A DNA stretch of 64,000 bases from Colwellia sp. (GCA_002733765.1 NVWU01000013.1:22981-86980); one strand, 5' to 3'. Shown: positions 7,640 through 18,036, counted from the stretch's first letter. Notes: generated from the sequence alone by a model not told the origin. Numbers and translations are program-made.

Positions 7640-10600
7640 ATGCAAAAATTATTTAGCCTGTGCCTATGGCAGGTTGTTCTTGGTATATTCACTGTTAGTC
7701 TCTTCTCTATTAGTATGCTTTATACAAGCGGACCGGCTTTTTCACAAGAAGTACAGGCACAAGAACGTGGCATTCGTATGCGCGGGCCTAAAAGTACAGA
7801 TGTATTCCCCTATGATAGGTATGGACCTATAACTCAAAGAGATACACTATGGAAAATAGCATTGACAGTTCGTCCTGATAGCCGTTTAAGTATTTATCAA
7901 GTAATGGAAGCCTTGTATCAAGCCAACCCCAATTCATTTGTTAATAGTAATTTTAACCACTTGATTGAAGGACGATACTTAAAAATCCCATCATTTGATC
8001 TAATGATGTCTGTGAATAGTACTGTTGCAAAACAGAAGTCTCGACAAAATGATAAAGATTGGCAGAAAAAACAACCTAAAAAGATAGTTGAAAAAGTTAT
8101 AATACCGCAAGAACCTAGCGTTAATAAAAAAGACTTAGATACGATAAAAGTTGAAATAAATGACCAACTTCAAAAAATAGATCATGAACAACAAAAACGT
8201 TTAGCAAACATTCAAAATGATGTTTTAGATTCTATTGATGGTTTACAAGCTATTTTAAAAGAAAACGAAGCATTACGTCAAAGGCTAACATCATTTAACA
8301 ACCAATTGAATACTATGCAAAAAGAGGTTGCTAAAGGGAAAGAAATCAAGCTAAAAATGGATGACATGATTAGGCTACAACAAGCATTATTAGAAAAAGC
8401 ACAAGCGAGAGAACAAGAGTTATTGTTAGAAAAGCAGCAAGCTGCATTAGAAAAAGATAATGTTTTTTCAAGCTTATGGTTTATTGTTTTAATGGCAACA
8501 TTACCTGCTATTTTAATATTATTAGTGGTTGCGCTTATTTTCAAACGACGTAAAACCGAGACAATTACAGCTGAAAGTAAGCCTGAGAAAAAATCTAAGG
8601 CAAAATCTGAAGACGTATCAAAAGAGCTGAAAGCTGATATAGACGAAATAGATGAACTGACCCTTGATGATGAATTATCTTTAGATGATGATCTTGACAG
8701 TGAACTTTCTCTTGAGGATGACTTATCAATTGATTTACTTGAGGAAGATGATGATGTTATTCATCTTGATGACGACGATGACGACAACCTTGATGATTTA
8801 GAGGATATTTTATTAGATGATGATAATGATGAACTTGAAGGAGGGGAATTAGGACAAGATGTACTTGATTCTTTGCTAATGGAAGATGATGCTATTGAAA
8901 AACCATCGGTAATAGAAAAGCAAGAAGATGAAAAAAATGAAGCATTAGTTGATGCTCAACTTGATCAAAGTGATCTTGATGATTTACTTGGTGGTGATGA
9001 ATTAATTGTTGAAGATGAAGAACTTTCAAGCATAGAGGAAGTGGATATTGATGATGTATTGATGGCTGTTGATTTAGAAGACGAACCATTAATCGATGAT
9101 AGTGCTCAAACAGAAATATCTGATCCTGATGATATCGATGCCTTGCTTGACTCGATGGCGATAGATGAAGAGCCAATAGGAGAAAATAAGCCGTTAACTG
9201 ATGATAGTGCTCAAGCAGAAATGTCTGATCCTGATGATATTGATGCCTTGCTTGACTCGATGATGCTAGATGAAGAGCCTATAGTCGAAGACAAACCGTT
9301 AACTGATGATAATGCTCCAGCAGAAATGTCTGATCCCGATGATATCGATGCCTTACTTGATTCGATGGCGATAGATGAAACGCCAATAGGAGAAAATAAG
9401 CCGTTAACTGATGATAATACTCAAGCAGAAATATCTGATCCTGATGATATCGATGCCTTACTTGACTCAATGGCGATAGATGAAGAGCCTATAGGAGAAG
9501 ATAAGCCGTTAACTGATGATGATGCTCAAACAGAAATGTCTGATCCCGATGATATCGATGCCTTGCTTGATTCAATGACGCTAAATGAAGAGCCTATAGG
9601 AGAAGATAAGCCGTTAACTGATGATAATGCTCAAACAGAAATATCTGATCCTGATGATATCGATGCCTTACTTGATTCAATGGCGATAGATGAAACGCCT
9701 GTAGTCGAAGACAAACCGTTAACTGATGATAATGCTCAAACAGAAATATCTGATCCTGATGATATCGATGCCTTGCTTGATTCAATGACGCTAGATGAAG
9801 AGCCTATAGGAGAAGATAAGCCGTTAACTGATGATAATGCTCAAACAGAAATATCTGATCCCGATGATATCGATGCTCTACTAGCTTCGATGGATATTGA
9901 TGGCTTGGATCATGATGATAATACTGAAGAGAAAGCTGCTGATAAAGAAAAGGTACAACAAGAGGAAAACTCAAATAAGGCTAAAATTGAAAGTTTAACT
10001 GAAGAATATGTTGCACCTCTTTTAGCCGCTGATTTTAGTGACATCTTAATAAAACCGAAAGAGACAGATCTCATTGAAGCTGATATATCACAAGAATATT
10101 TAGCTGATGATTTTGATATTGATGCTCTTCTTGCGGATGTTGAAAATGATACCACCGAGAAAAACACGACAAAAGAAACTGAATTTGATATTGGCGATGA
10201 TTTGGCTGAGGGTGCATTTGATGAAGCAACGCTTGCTAAGTTATTAAGTGATCAAGCGACAGAGCATGATATTGAATTAACACCTGACTTTTCTGATCAG
10301 AATGTGCTCGCAGATTTACTTAATGATAACGATGCAAGCAATGATAATAGTCAAGTATCAGAAGCAAGTGAAATAAATGATATACAAGAGTTAGACAATT
10401 TAGACTTTGATGAACTCTTAGCCAATATTGAAGATGAGTCTACTATTGCTAGCCAGTCAGTTGACTTCAATGACCCTTTAGATGTTGGTGATGATGTTTC
10501 TCTTGCAGATTTTGACAATATTACCTCAAGTATTTCTCCGAATGATAACAAGCAGAATACTGAAAATGAGCAAAGCTTTGTCTCTGTAAATTCTTTACTG

Positions 10601-10870
10601 TCGGAAAGTCAAGATGAAATAAATCATCATGAACCTTATGATAAAGCTAATATTGATGTTGGTTTAAATGAATTTCCAGAATTTACCGATGGGGTTAATA
10701 AGGTTGATGTAGATATTGATGAAAATGGTATGGCGGCAAAACTTGATTTAGCTAAAGTTTATATTGAGATTGGTGATCAAGATAATGCTCAAGTGATCTT
10801 ACAAGAGGTTGTCAAGCAAGGAGATACTCAACAACAAGTTGTAGCACAAGAATTGTTAGATAACTTATAG
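7640..10870 (+). CDS. fimV: FimV/HubP-type polar landmark protein
   Basis: FimV/HubP proteins mark the cell pole and recruit chromosome-segregation, chemotaxis, flagellar and type IV pilus proteins. In order the 1076-residue protein shows: a signal-anchor start (MQKLFSLCLWQVVLGI); a LysM-like periplasmic domain at about 60-118 (TQRDTLWKIA, HLIEGRYLKIP); a coiled-coil segment at about 150-265; one membrane helix at about 273-303 ending in FKRRK; a very acidic cytoplasmic region; tandem 35-residue repeats from about 483 to 753; and the C-terminal FimV motif (MAAKLDLAKVYIEIGDQDNAQ). The ATG at 7640 is preferred because GGGA lies 8 bases upstream; an in-frame GTG at 7610 has no ribosome site. Position between asd and truA matches fimV in related bacteria. 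Confidence 0.92.
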   Translation: MQKLFSLCLWQVVLGIFTVSLFSISMLYTSGPAFSQEVQAQERGIRMRGPKSTDVFPYDRYGPITQRDTLWKIALTVRPDSRLSIYQVMEALYQANPNSFVNSNFNHLIEGRYLKIPSFDLMMSVNSTVAKQKSRQNDKDWQKKQPKKIVEKVIIPQEPSVNKKDLDTIKVEINDQLQKIDHEQQKRLANIQNDVLDSIDGLQAILKENEALRQRLTSFNNQLNTMQKEVAKGKEIKLKMDDMIRLQQALLEKAQAREQELLLEKQQAALEKDNVFSSLWFIVLMATLPAILILLVVALIFKRRKTETITAESKPEKKSKAKSEDVSKELKADIDEIDELTLDDELSLDDDLDSELSLEDDLSIDLLEEDDDVIHLDDDDDDNLDDLEDILLDDDNDELEGGELGQDVLDSLLMEDDAIEKPSVIEKQEDEKNEALVDAQLDQSDLDDLLGGDELIVEDEELSSIEEVDIDDVLMAVDLEDEPLIDDSAQTEISDPDDIDALLDSMAIDEEPIGENKPLTDDSAQAEMSDPDDIDALLDSMMLDEEPIVEDKPLTDDNAPAEMSDPDDIDALLDSMAIDETPIGENKPLTDDNTQAEISDPDDIDALLDSMAIDEEPIGEDKPLTDDDAQTEMSDPDDIDALLDSMTLNEEPIGEDKPLTDDNAQTEISDPDDIDALLDSMAIDETPVVEDKPLTDDNAQTEISDPDDIDALLDSMTLDEEPIGEDKPLTDDNAQTEISDPDDIDALLASMDIDGLDHDDNTEEKAADKEKVQQEENSNKAKIESLTEEYVAPLLAADFSDILIKPKETDLIEADISQEYLADDFDIDALLADVENDTTEKNTTKETEFDIGDDLAEGAFDEATLAKLLSDQATEHDIELTPDFSDQNVLADLLNDNDASNDNSQVSEASEINDIQELDNLDFDELLANIEDESTIASQSVDFNDPLDVGDDVSLADFDNITSSISPNDNKQNTENEQSFVSVNSLLSESQDEINHHEPYDKANIDVGLNEFPEFTDGVNKVDVDIDENGMAAKLDLAKVYIEIGDQDNAQVILQEVVKQGDTQQQVVAQELLDNL
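9086..9898 (+). repeat. Tandem 105-base repeat inside fimV (seven full units and one partial)
   Basis: Seven consecutive 105-base units (35 aa each) begin PL(T/I)DD, share the invariant core SDPDDIDALLDSM and end in (E/D)(E/T)P(I/V)(G/V)E(D/N)K. An eighth unit is partial and ends near 9898. Units differ by few bases, suggesting recent unequal crossing-over or slippage. HubP of vibrios also carries long acidic tandem repeats in the same cytoplasmic location. Confidence 0.97.
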
Positions 10871-11218
10871 TTATATTTAAAATTATTTAAAAATTAAATT
10901 TCATGGTGTTAGAGTGAATTTAGACCTGTGAATATATTTTTAGCAGAATCATTCTGACAGCGTTATTGCCTTTTTATGTCGAACAGACACATGACAAAGG
11001 TTTTGCCTTGTGCAACTACCCAAGCAAATAGTGGTAAAAGTCATCTCGGACGATCAATCGACTCTAATTGAAATAATCAATCATAAAGTGGGAGTTGATT
11101 AATTCAATTAGAGTAAACTCAACAAGCGTTGGCATAGCGTAGTAAAATAATAGATAATGCGCCACCTAATATATAGATTGGATGTAAATCCATCAGAGCT
11201 GCATTTGAAGAGGTTTAC
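10871..11218. other. Intergenic region between fimV and truA
   Basis: About 350 bases without a plausible gene. It holds the long hairpin described at 11061-11114. No terminator with a T tract follows fimV. The last bases AAGAGGTTTAC directly before ATG 11219 contain the truA ribosome site. Confidence 0.5.
11061..11114. repeat. Long near-perfect inverted repeat (20-base arms)
   Basis: The arms at 11061-11080 (starting ACTCTAATTGAA) and 11095-11114 (ending TTCAATTAGAGT) are reverse complements with one mismatch in 20. The 14-base loop contains AAAGTGGGAG. No T tract follows, so it is not an ordinary intrinsic terminator. It could be an RNA processing or stability element, or a remnant of a small mobile inverted repeat. 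Confidence 0.85.
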
Positions 11219-12001
11219 ATGCGTTATGCGTTAGGTATTGAATATGATGGTCGAAATTACTGTGGCTGGCAGCGGCAAAAAAATGTTATTGGTGTTCAGC
11301 AAAAGGTTGAGCAAGCGCTCTCAAAAATTGCGAATGAATCTATCGAAGTTATTTGTGCTGGCCGTACAGATACCGGTGTAAATGCTACCAACCAGGTTGT
11401 TCATTTTGATACCAGTAAAGTTCGTAAAGATACCGCGTGGACGCTAGGCGTAAATACTCATCTACCCAGTGATATTGCAGTCACTTGGGTTAAAGTTGTT
11501 AATGAAGAATTTCATGCACGCTTTAGCGCTACAGCCAGGCGTTATCGTTATATTATTTATAATCATAAATTACGTCCTGCTATTTTAAGTTACGGTATTA
11601 GCCATCACCATTTTCCGCTCGATGAGAAATTAATGTATCAAGGGGCACAATATCTTATTGGGAAAAATGACTTTACCTCATTTCGTACGGTTCATTGCCA
11701 ATCTCATTCACCAATACGTACCATTATTCATTGTGACGTAACTCGTCAAGGCAATTATATTATCGTTGATATTAAGGCGAATGCTTTTTTACACCATATG
11801 GTACGAAATATCGTTGGAAGTTTGATGAAAGTAGGGCAAGCGCAAGAAAACCCTGCTTGGATGAGAGAAGTACTTGAACTTAAAAACCGTTGTTTAGCTG
11901 GTGTAACAGCACCTCCTGAGGGGTTGTATTTTGTGGAGGTTGATTATCCGCAACAATTTAACTTACCTAAAAGGCCTTTTGGGCCACTCTTTTTAAGTTA
12001 A
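11219..12001 (+). CDS. truA: tRNA pseudouridine(38-40) synthase
   Basis: TruA isomerises uridines 38, 39 and 40 in the anticodon stem of many tRNAs. The 260-residue protein is the usual length. It has the catalytic Asp51 in [19 protein letters not shown], the conserved [14 protein letters not shown] substrate-binding segment at about 101-114, and the C-terminal [11 protein letters not shown] motif. The start ATG is preceded by AAGAGG at a suitable distance. The gene lies in the conserved fimV-truA-accD-folC order. The hairpin upstream lies in its probable leader. Confidence 0.97.
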   Translation: MRYALGIEYDGRNYCGWQRQKNVIGVQQKVEQALSKIANESIEVICAGRTDTGVNATNQVVHFDTSKVRKDTAWTLGVNTHLPSDIAVTWVKVVNEEFHARFSATARRYRYIIYNHKLRPAILSYGISHHHFPLDEKLMYQGAQYLIGKNDFTSFRTVHCQSHSPIRTIIHCDVTRQGNYIIVDIKANAFLHHMVRNIVGSLMKVGQAQENPAWMREVLELKNRCLAGVTAPPEGLYFVEVDYPQQFNLPKRPFGPLFLS

Positions 12002-12175
12002 TTTAAACTTTCAGGTATTTAAATCACAAGCCAGACCAGTTTTTTATATAAAACATAGGTTAAAGTGTGTTCTAATTAACTGTTAAATTAGCATTCTTTT
12101 TTAAATTGACTATTGAAGTGATTATTTTCACTAAAAAGTTGATTTGTATTCGTTGCAATAGGCAAAAATAAAATT

Positions 12176-13039
12176 ATGAGCTGGATAGAAAAAATTCTCC
12201 CAAAAGCAAAATCTACTCAAAAACGCAATATTCCTGAAGGCGTTTGGAGTAAATGCTCTGCATGTAATGCAGTATTATATAAAGTTGAACTAGAGCGCCA
12301 AATCTCTGTTTGTCCAAAGTGTGATCATCATATGCGTATTAGTGCTCGTAAGCGCATTGATAGCTTCCTTGATCAAGACAACAGACAAGAACTTGGTGAA
12401 GAGTTTGAAGCACAAGATATTTTAAAATTTAAAGATTCAAAGCGTTATAAAGATAGATTAAATACCGCTCGTAAAAATACGGGTGAAAAAGATGCATTAG
12501 TCGTAATGAAAGGTGAACTTCATGGTATGCCTGTGGTAGTTGCTGCTTTTGAATTCTCATTTTTAGGCGGCTCAATGGCTTCTGTTGTTGGTGCACGTTT
12601 TGTCAAAGGTGTTGAATACTGTCTAGAGCATAATATACCTTTTATTTGCTTCTCGGCCAGTGGTGGCGCGCGTATGCAAGAAGCTCTATTTTCGCTAATG
12701 CAAATGGCTAAAACGAGTGCTGCGTTAGCTAAAATGAGCGAAAAAGGTTTACCTTACGTGTCTGTGTTGACCGATCCTACTATGGGTGGCGTTTCGGCAA
12801 GTTTAGCTATGCTAGGTGATATTAACGTTGCTGAGCCTAAAGCGTTAATTGGTTTTGCTGGACCTCGTGTAATAGAGCAAACAGTACGTGAAAAGTTACC
12901 TGAAGGGTTTCAACGTAGTGAGTTTTTACTCGAAAAAGGTGCGATTGATATGATTGTTGATCGCCGTAACATGCGTGAAACTTTAGCACGCATGTTAGGG
13001 AAGTTTATGGGACAAACAAGCCCATTTTCGGAAAGCTAA
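12176..13039 (+). CDS. accD: Acetyl-CoA carboxylase carboxyltransferase subunit beta
   Basis: AccD with AccA transfers the carboxyl group from biotin to acetyl-CoA, making malonyl-CoA for fatty acid synthesis. The 287-residue protein starts with a zinc ribbon (Cys27, Cys30, Cys46, Cys49 in CSAC and CPKC). It continues with the crotonase-like carboxyltransferase core containing [11 protein letters not shown] and [16 protein letters not shown], and ends with the family-typical [18 protein letters not shown]. The E. coli enzyme is known to bind its own mRNA through this zinc domain. The gene is followed after 65 bases by folC on the same strand, as in E. coli. Confidence 0.97.
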   Translation: MSWIEKILPKAKSTQKRNIPEGVWSKCSACNAVLYKVELERQISVCPKCDHHMRISARKRIDSFLDQDNRQELGEEFEAQDILKFKDSKRYKDRLNTARKNTGEKDALVVMKGELHGMPVVVAAFEFSFLGGSMASVVGARFVKGVEYCLEHNIPFICFSASGGARMQEALFSLMQMAKTSAALAKMSEKGLPYVSVLTDPTMGGVSASLAMLGDINVAEPKALIGFAGPRVIEQTVREKLPEGFQRSEFLLEKGAIDMIVDRRNMRETLARMLGKFMGQTSPFSES

Positions 13040-13104
13040 GTGAATAACATAGCTATGTTTCGTATATTGCTATGTTAAATAAAACACAAAAAATAGAGCA
13101 ATAA

Positions 13105-14472
13105 ATGCCAAAAAACACTTCAAGCCACTCTAAAGGTTGTAAAAACCTTAACGAGTGGCTTTGTTATTTAGAGACACTTCATAATACCGAAATTGACTTG
13201 GGTTTATCTCGCATCGGAAAAGTTGCTAAACGGTTAAATATTAACTTTAGTTTCGCTCGTGTTATTACTGTGGCGGGTACTAATGGCAAAGGAACTACCT
13301 GTGCTTTTTTAGAAAATGCTTTACTTGAAGAAAATCTTAATGAACAACGATTAACTGTTGCTGTGTATTCTTCACCTCATATTGAATATTTTAATGAAAG
13401 GCTGCGAGTAAATAAAATCGATGTTGATGATCAAGCTTTTATCACTGCTTTTGAGCAGATAGAACTAGCAAGGGCTGATATATCACTAAGCTATTATGAA
13501 TTTACTACTTTAGCTGCTTTTCTTATCTTGATGGTGTTGAAGCCAAATATTATTATTCTCGAAGTAGGGCTTGGCGGCCGTCTTGATGCAACTAATATTA
13601 TTGATGCTGATGTTGCGGTGGTTACCACTATTGATCTGGACCACCAAGCCTTTTTAGGAAATGACAGAGAAACTATTGGCTTTGAAAAAGCGGGTGTTTT
13701 TCGAGCTAACCAACATATTATTATTGGTGATACTGATGCGCCTAATTCTGTCATTAATTATGCTGAAGAGGTAAATCATTCTGTTACTAATATACTGACT
13801 AAAGAAGTAAGAAGCAGAATAAAAATACGCGAAAAAGACTTTACACTGATTGAACAAGGGATTGGCAAAAATCAAGGTTTATGGCAATGGCAGTACACAA
13901 ATCATAATGATGAAACTATTTGTTTGAAAAACTTGGTTAATACGCATGTTCCTCGAGATAATGTTGCCACAGCACTTATGGTGTTAAAACAACTTGGTGT
14001 GACGTTAACAACAGATAAAATTAATGCGTTAATAGCAAAAACTAAAGTTGCTGGCCGAACTGAATTATTTATCGGTAATAAAATAGATGATTGTGATGTT
14101 ATGCTTGATGTTGGCCATAACCCCCATGCAGGACGGTATTTAGCAAAAAAATTAGCTCAGTTAAAGCAGCAGAATAAATATCAACGTATAACTGCTGTTG
14201 TAGCTATGTTATCAGATAAAGATATCAGTAATACCTTACAGCCTTTTCATGACGTGATTGATGATTGGTATATAGCGCAGTTAAATGCACCAAGAGCTGC
14301 ATCAATTAAGGTGATGTCTGCAGAACTAGCTAACTTTACTAATTCAGTCAATTGCTTTGACAATATTACTCAAGCATTTAAAATAGCGAATAAAGAAGCG
14401 CAGTTAACTGACTTGATCCTTGTTTTTGGTTCTTTTTATACTGTTGCTGAAATTAGGCGATTATTGGTTTAA
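13105..14472 (+). CDS. folC: Bifunctional dihydrofolate synthase / folylpolyglutamate synthase
   Basis: FolC joins glutamate to dihydropteroate and adds further glutamates to reduced folates in an ATP-dependent Mur-ligase-like reaction. The 455-residue protein shows the P-loop TVAGTNGKGTT (about 55-65), the GGRLDATN motif (about 157-164), DLDHQAFLGNDRETIGFEKAG, and the C-terminal domain with MLDVGHNPHAGRYLAKKL. The ATG at 13105 follows a modest AGAGCA site. It sits between accD and dedD in the conserved cluster and probably shares transcripts with them. Confidence 0.95.
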   Translation: MPKNTSSHSKGCKNLNEWLCYLETLHNTEIDLGLSRIGKVAKRLNINFSFARVITVAGTNGKGTTCAFLENALLEENLNEQRLTVAVYSSPHIEYFNERLRVNKIDVDDQAFITAFEQIELARADISLSYYEFTTLAAFLILMVLKPNIIILEVGLGGRLDATNIIDADVAVVTTIDLDHQAFLGNDRETIGFEKAGVFRANQHIIIGDTDAPNSVINYAEEVNHSVTNILTKEVRSRIKIREKDFTLIEQGIGKNQGLWQWQYTNHNDETICLKNLVNTHVPRDNVATALMVLKQLGVTLTTDKINALIAKTKVAGRTELFIGNKIDDCDVMLDVGHNPHAGRYLAKKLAQLKQQNKYQRITAVVAMLSDKDISNTLQPFHDVIDDWYIAQLNAPRAASIKVMSAELANFTNSVNCFDNITQAFKIANKEAQLTDLILVFGSFYTVAEIRRLLV

Positions 14473-14511
14473 GTTAACTTTAGCACAACCCTTATTTCTC
14501 TGGAGTATCAC

Positions 14512-15198
14512 TTGTCTACACCGTTTCAAAACCGTATTGTTGGGACTGTCATCGTTGCTGCTGCTGTCATCATTTTTTTACCTAACTTACTTGATGGCAA
14601 AAAGAAATCGAATCAAACAGATTTTGAGAAAATCCCTCAAACTCCCACTTTTACGGGAGAAATGATTAAAAAACCTTTTCCAGAGCAAAAACTAGTAAGA
14701 AAAGATAAGACAACAGTTTTGAATGAACAAGCGCAAGATGATCTATTGCAAATAAACACTATCACTCAGAGTGATAAACAAAGTAACAGTAAAACTAAAG
14801 CAGTGAAAGACCAGGTGACAAAAGCGAATGTTGAAAAAATAAAAGTTACTCCAGCGATCAAAGTTAAAAAAATTGTTGCTAACACACCATTAAAGCCTAA
14901 ACCAGTAATCACTAAGCCTGTGCTAGGTAAACAGCCACCGAAATCAGTTAATAAAGAAGCATGGGTGATTCAACTTGGTAGTTTTAGGCACAAAAGTAAT
15001 GTGGCTGAACTAATGAGTAAATTGAAACGTAATGGTTATACCGCATTTACCAAGCCAATTAAAACAAAACAAGGTACTTTGACTAAGGTATTTGTTGGAC
15101 CAGAATTGATTAAAGTGTCATTAATGAAAAAAATAGCCGCGCTGAAAAAATTAACTAATGTACAAGGAAAAATAGCGCGTTTTTCCCCGACAAAATAA
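14512..15198 (+). CDS. dedD: SPOR-domain cell division protein DedD
   Basis: DedD is an inner-membrane protein that binds denuded septal peptidoglycan and assists constriction. The 228-residue protein has a short cytoplasmic start, one membrane helix at about residues 8-25 (NRIVGTVIVAAAVIIFLPNL), a long Lys/Thr/Pro-rich periplasmic linker, and a C-terminal SPOR domain at about 150-226 (EAWVIQLGSFRHKSNVAELM). The TTG start at 14512 is supported by TGGAG six bases upstream and by the lack of a better ATG before the membrane helix. It lies only 39 bases after folC, as in E. coli. Confidence 0.88.
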   Translation: MSTPFQNRIVGTVIVAAAVIIFLPNLLDGKKKSNQTDFEKIPQTPTFTGEMIKKPFPEQKLVRKDKTTVLNEQAQDDLLQINTITQSDKQSNSKTKAVKDQVTKANVEKIKVTPAIKVKKIVANTPLKPKPVITKPVLGKQPPKSVNKEAWVIQLGSFRHKSNVAELMSKLKRNGYTAFTKPIKTKQGTLTKVFVGPELIKVSLMKKIAALKKLTNVQGKIARFSPTK

Positions 15199-15279
15199 TT
15201 TATTTATGTTAAAAAAGGTAAGTATTTTTATTTTTATTCTGGTAGAATGCGCGCCTCTAATCAATGAGAAACTCAAAAC

Positions 15280-15762
15280 ATGGTCTGGATAGATTACGCC
15301 ATTTTGGCTGTTATAGGTATATCAACGTTAATTAGTTTGGTACGCGGCTTTGTTAAAGAAGCTGTATCACTAGTTATTTGGATCAGTGCTTTTTTTATTG
15401 CCAGTACTTTTTATGCCAATCTAGCTAACCTTCTTACCACTTTTACCGATCAATTTGTGCGAAATGCTGCTGCCATTGCGATCTTGTTTATTACAACCTT
15501 AATACTGGGTGCACTGGTTAATTACCTTATAGGTCAATTAGTCAGTAAAACTGGTTTGTCAGGTACAGATCGTATGCTAGGGCTAGTTTTTGGAGCTTTA
15601 CGTGGCGTATTAATTATCAGCGCTGTGCTATTCTTTATGGATGCATTTACGGGAGCTGCAACAAGTGGTTGGTGGAAAAGTTCACAATTAATACCTGAAT
15701 TTAGGTTAGTTGTTGAGTGGTTTTTTGAGTATCTTAAACAATCATCAAGTTTTCTAGCTTAG
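15280..15762 (+). CDS. cvpA: CvpA family membrane protein
   Basis: The 160-residue protein has four hydrophobic segments (about 3-23, 27-50, 63-87 and 101-122) and the CvpA family start [24 protein letters not shown]. In E. coli CvpA is needed for colicin V export and affects envelope tolerance; its biochemical role is not settled. It is immediately upstream of purF, an arrangement conserved in E. coli, and probably co-transcribed. A TAGAAT followed by a GC-rich stretch at about 15244-15254 could be the -10 region of a promoter for cvpA-purF, but no good -35 is visible. Confidence 0.9.
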   Translation: MVWIDYAILAVIGISTLISLVRGFVKEAVSLVIWISAFFIASTFYANLANLLTTFTDQFVRNAAAIAILFITTLILGALVNYLIGQLVSKTGLSGTDRMLGLVFGALRGVLIISAVLFFMDAFTGAATSGWWKSSQLIPEFRLVVEWFFEYLKQSSSFLA

Positions 15763-15810
15763 TCTATTTATTTGATTAAACTTAACTAAGTTTCAAACGG
15801 AGAAAAATTC

Positions 15811-17328
15811 ATGTGTGGTATTGTTGGTATTGTCGGTAAGACCCCGGTTAATCAATATTTGTATGACGGATTAACAGTGTTACAGCATCGAGGACAAGAT
15901 GCTGCCGGTATTGTAACTATTCATAACAATACGTTTCGTCTTAGAAAGGGTAATGGTTTAGTCAAAGATGTTTTTCATACGCGCCATATGTTGCGTTTAC
16001 AGGGGAATGTTGGTATTGGTCATGTACGCTACCCAACAGCGGGTACGTCAAGCTCATCTGAGGCACAGCCTTTCTATGCTAACTCACCTTACGGAATATC
16101 TTTAGCTCATAATGGCAACTTAACGAATGCAGACGAATTAAAAGTTTGGTTGAATACTAAAGCTCGCCGTCATGTAAATACAACATCTGATTCTGAGATA
16201 TTATTAAATATTTTGGGTCATGAGCTACAACAAAGCACCCAAGTAACATTATCGCCAGATGATGTTTTTACTGCCATTGCTAATGTGCATAAACGTGTGA
16301 GAGGTGCTTACGCTACAGTAGCATTAATTATTGGCTATGGCATGGTCGCTTTTCGTGATCCAAACGGTATTCGTCCATTGGTTTTTGGTAAGCGTGAAAC
16401 TAAAAGTGGTATTGAATACATGATTGCTTCAGAGTCAGTCGCCCTTGATGCTTGTTCATTTGAATTTGTGCGTGATGTTGCTCCAGGTGAGGCGATATTT
16501 TTCACTGAAGATGGTCAGATTCATAGCCGACAGTGTTCAGAAAACCCTGTCTATAGCCCTTGTATTTTTGAATTTGTTTATTTTGCTCGCCCCGATTCAA
16601 CGATTGATAAAATGTCGGTTTATGCCTCTCGTGTTGAAATGGGTACTAAACTGGGAGAAAAAATTTCTCAAGAATGGAGTGATGTGGATATTGATGTGGT
16701 TATTCCTATCCCTGAAACATCATGCGATATCGCTTTACAAATAGCACATCAATTAAAACTACCTTACAGACAAGGCTTTGTGAAAAACCGTTATATTGGT
16801 CGTACTTTTATTATGCCAGGCCAAGAGCAACGTAAAAAATCTGTACGCCAAAAACTTAATGCTATTGGAACAGAGTTCAAAGGTAAAAATGTACTACTTG
16901 TTGATGACTCTGTAGTACGCGGGACAACATCAGAACAGATTATTGAAATGGCACGTACTGCTGGCGCTAAAAAAGTTTATTTTGCCTCAGCAGCCCCTGA
17001 AGTGCGCTTTCCTAATGTTTATGGTATAGACATGCCAAGCGCTAATGAATTAATTGCTCATGGGCGTGATGTTGATGACATATGTAGTTTAATTGGTGCG
17101 GATAAACTTATTTTTCAATCCCTTGATGACTTGGTTATTGCCGTTGGTTCAGGAAATCCAGATATAAAATGTTTTGATACCTCGGTATTTAATGGCCACT
17201 ATATTACCAATGATATTGATAGTGCTTATTTAGAAAAACTGGATGCTATGCGAAATAATAGTACTAAGGAAGCATCAGATAAAGACGCTGATTCTGTTAT
17301 TGATATGTACAACGAAGGGGCAGAATAA
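15811..17328 (+). CDS. purF: Amidophosphoribosyltransferase (first step of purine synthesis)
   Basis: PurF converts PRPP and glutamine to 5-phosphoribosylamine. The 505-residue protein begins MCGIVGIVG, with Cys2 becoming the N-terminal nucleophile after Met removal. It carries the class II glutamine amidotransferase features [20 protein letters not shown] and HNGNLTN. The phosphoribosyltransferase half has the PRPP-binding loop [14 protein letters not shown] at about 360-373. Lack of iron-sulfur cysteines and of a propeptide fits the E. coli-type enzyme. The ribosome site ACGGAG is strong. It ends the conserved pdxB-to-purF block and is followed by a terminator. Confidence 0.97.
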   Translation: MCGIVGIVGKTPVNQYLYDGLTVLQHRGQDAAGIVTIHNNTFRLRKGNGLVKDVFHTRHMLRLQGNVGIGHVRYPTAGTSSSSEAQPFYANSPYGISLAHNGNLTNADELKVWLNTKARRHVNTTSDSEILLNILGHELQQSTQVTLSPDDVFTAIANVHKRVRGAYATVALIIGYGMVAFRDPNGIRPLVFGKRETKSGIEYMIASESVALDACSFEFVRDVAPGEAIFFTEDGQIHSRQCSENPVYSPCIFEFVYFARPDSTIDKMSVYASRVEMGTKLGEKISQEWSDVDIDVVIPIPETSCDIALQIAHQLKLPYRQGFVKNRYIGRTFIMPGQEQRKKSVRQKLNAIGTEFKGKNVLLVDDSVVRGTTSEQIIEMARTAGAKKVYFASAAPEVRFPNVYGIDMPSANELIAHGRDVDDICSLIGADKLIFQSLDDLVIAVGSGNPDIKCFDTSVFNGHYITNDIDSAYLEKLDAMRNNSTKEASDKDADSVIDMYNEGAE

Positions 17329-17376
17329 CGCGATTTAGTGATGCGTTAACAATGGTTGTTTTATTTTAGATAAAAC

Positions 17377-17405
17377 TAGCGAGTTATTTTCTTACTCGCT
17401 ATTTT
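17377..17405. terminator. Bidirectional terminator between purF and the Yip1-type gene
   Basis: TAGCGAGT at 17377-17384 pairs with ACTCGCTA at 17394-17401 and is followed by TTTT on the plus strand. On the minus strand the hairpin is followed by AGTTTTAT. It lies between two convergent genes and may serve both. Confidence 0.75.
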
Positions 17406-17436
17406 AAAATTAATTAATTAATTATATATATATTAG

Positions 17437-18036
17437 TTAAGATACGTATTCAGGGCCAAAACCCATGGTCCAGAATATTGCACTTAATGCCATAATAGCA
17501 ACCAGTAGCACTAAACCACAAGTTACTACTGAACTTGAATAGATAAAGCCTTTCTCTTCTGGAATATTCATCATAATAGGTACACCAGAATATAATAGAT
17601 AGACTGAATAACTCACTGCGACTAATCCGGCTAGAGTAACAAACCAAAGCACAGGGAAAAGCGCCGTTATACCAACCATTAACATAGGTGTTGCCGTATA
17701 AGCTGCCAACTCCAGTGATTGAATAAAGCTAGGTTTTGAATCAAAGGTTTTTGCCATCCATTGAATTAAATAAGCCAGTGCAAATACGCCTACAACTAAG
17801 GCTATATACAGAGAAATCGCCATCATTTGTGCACTTGACTGGCTTATTTTTATTGGGTCGCCAACGCCGATAGTCCAACCGATATGCGCTGCAGCATAAT
17901 AGCTACATATTGCGGGAATTAATGCTACCACTAAAATATGCATAAGGCTGTACATTAAACTTTCATGACGTTTTTCAATTGTTTGCCATTCATCTTTTGG
18001 ATGAGCGTATAATCCCCAAATATGATTTAATATCAT
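17437..18036 (-). CDS. Yip1 domain membrane protein
   Basis: The 199-residue protein starts MILNHIWGLYAHPKDEWQTI, the typical N-terminal signature of bacterial Yip1-domain proteins. Five or so hydrophobic segments follow (about 29-48, 71-92, 107-134, 136-150 and 167-192). An AAGAGGAAGTT ribosome site precedes ATG 18036. Function is unknown; proteins of this kind sit in the inner membrane. It stands alone between convergent purF and another minus-strand gene, so I infer no pathway link. Confidence 0.8.
   Translation of the reverse strand: MILNHIWGLYAHPKDEWQTIEKRHESLMYSLMHILVVALIPAICSYYAAAHIGWTIGVGDPIKISQSSAQMMAISLYIALVVGVFALAYLIQWMAKTFDSKPSFIQSLELAAYTATPMLMVGITALFPVLWFVTLAGLVAVSYSVYLLYSGVPIMMNIPEEKGFIYSSSVVTCGLVLLVAIMALSAIFWTMGFGPEYVS

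Noticed and set aside
8892..9785. Several minus-strand ORFs rich in His and Gln across fimV
   Set aside because: They arise from the reverse reading of the acidic fimV repeats and have no ribosome sites.
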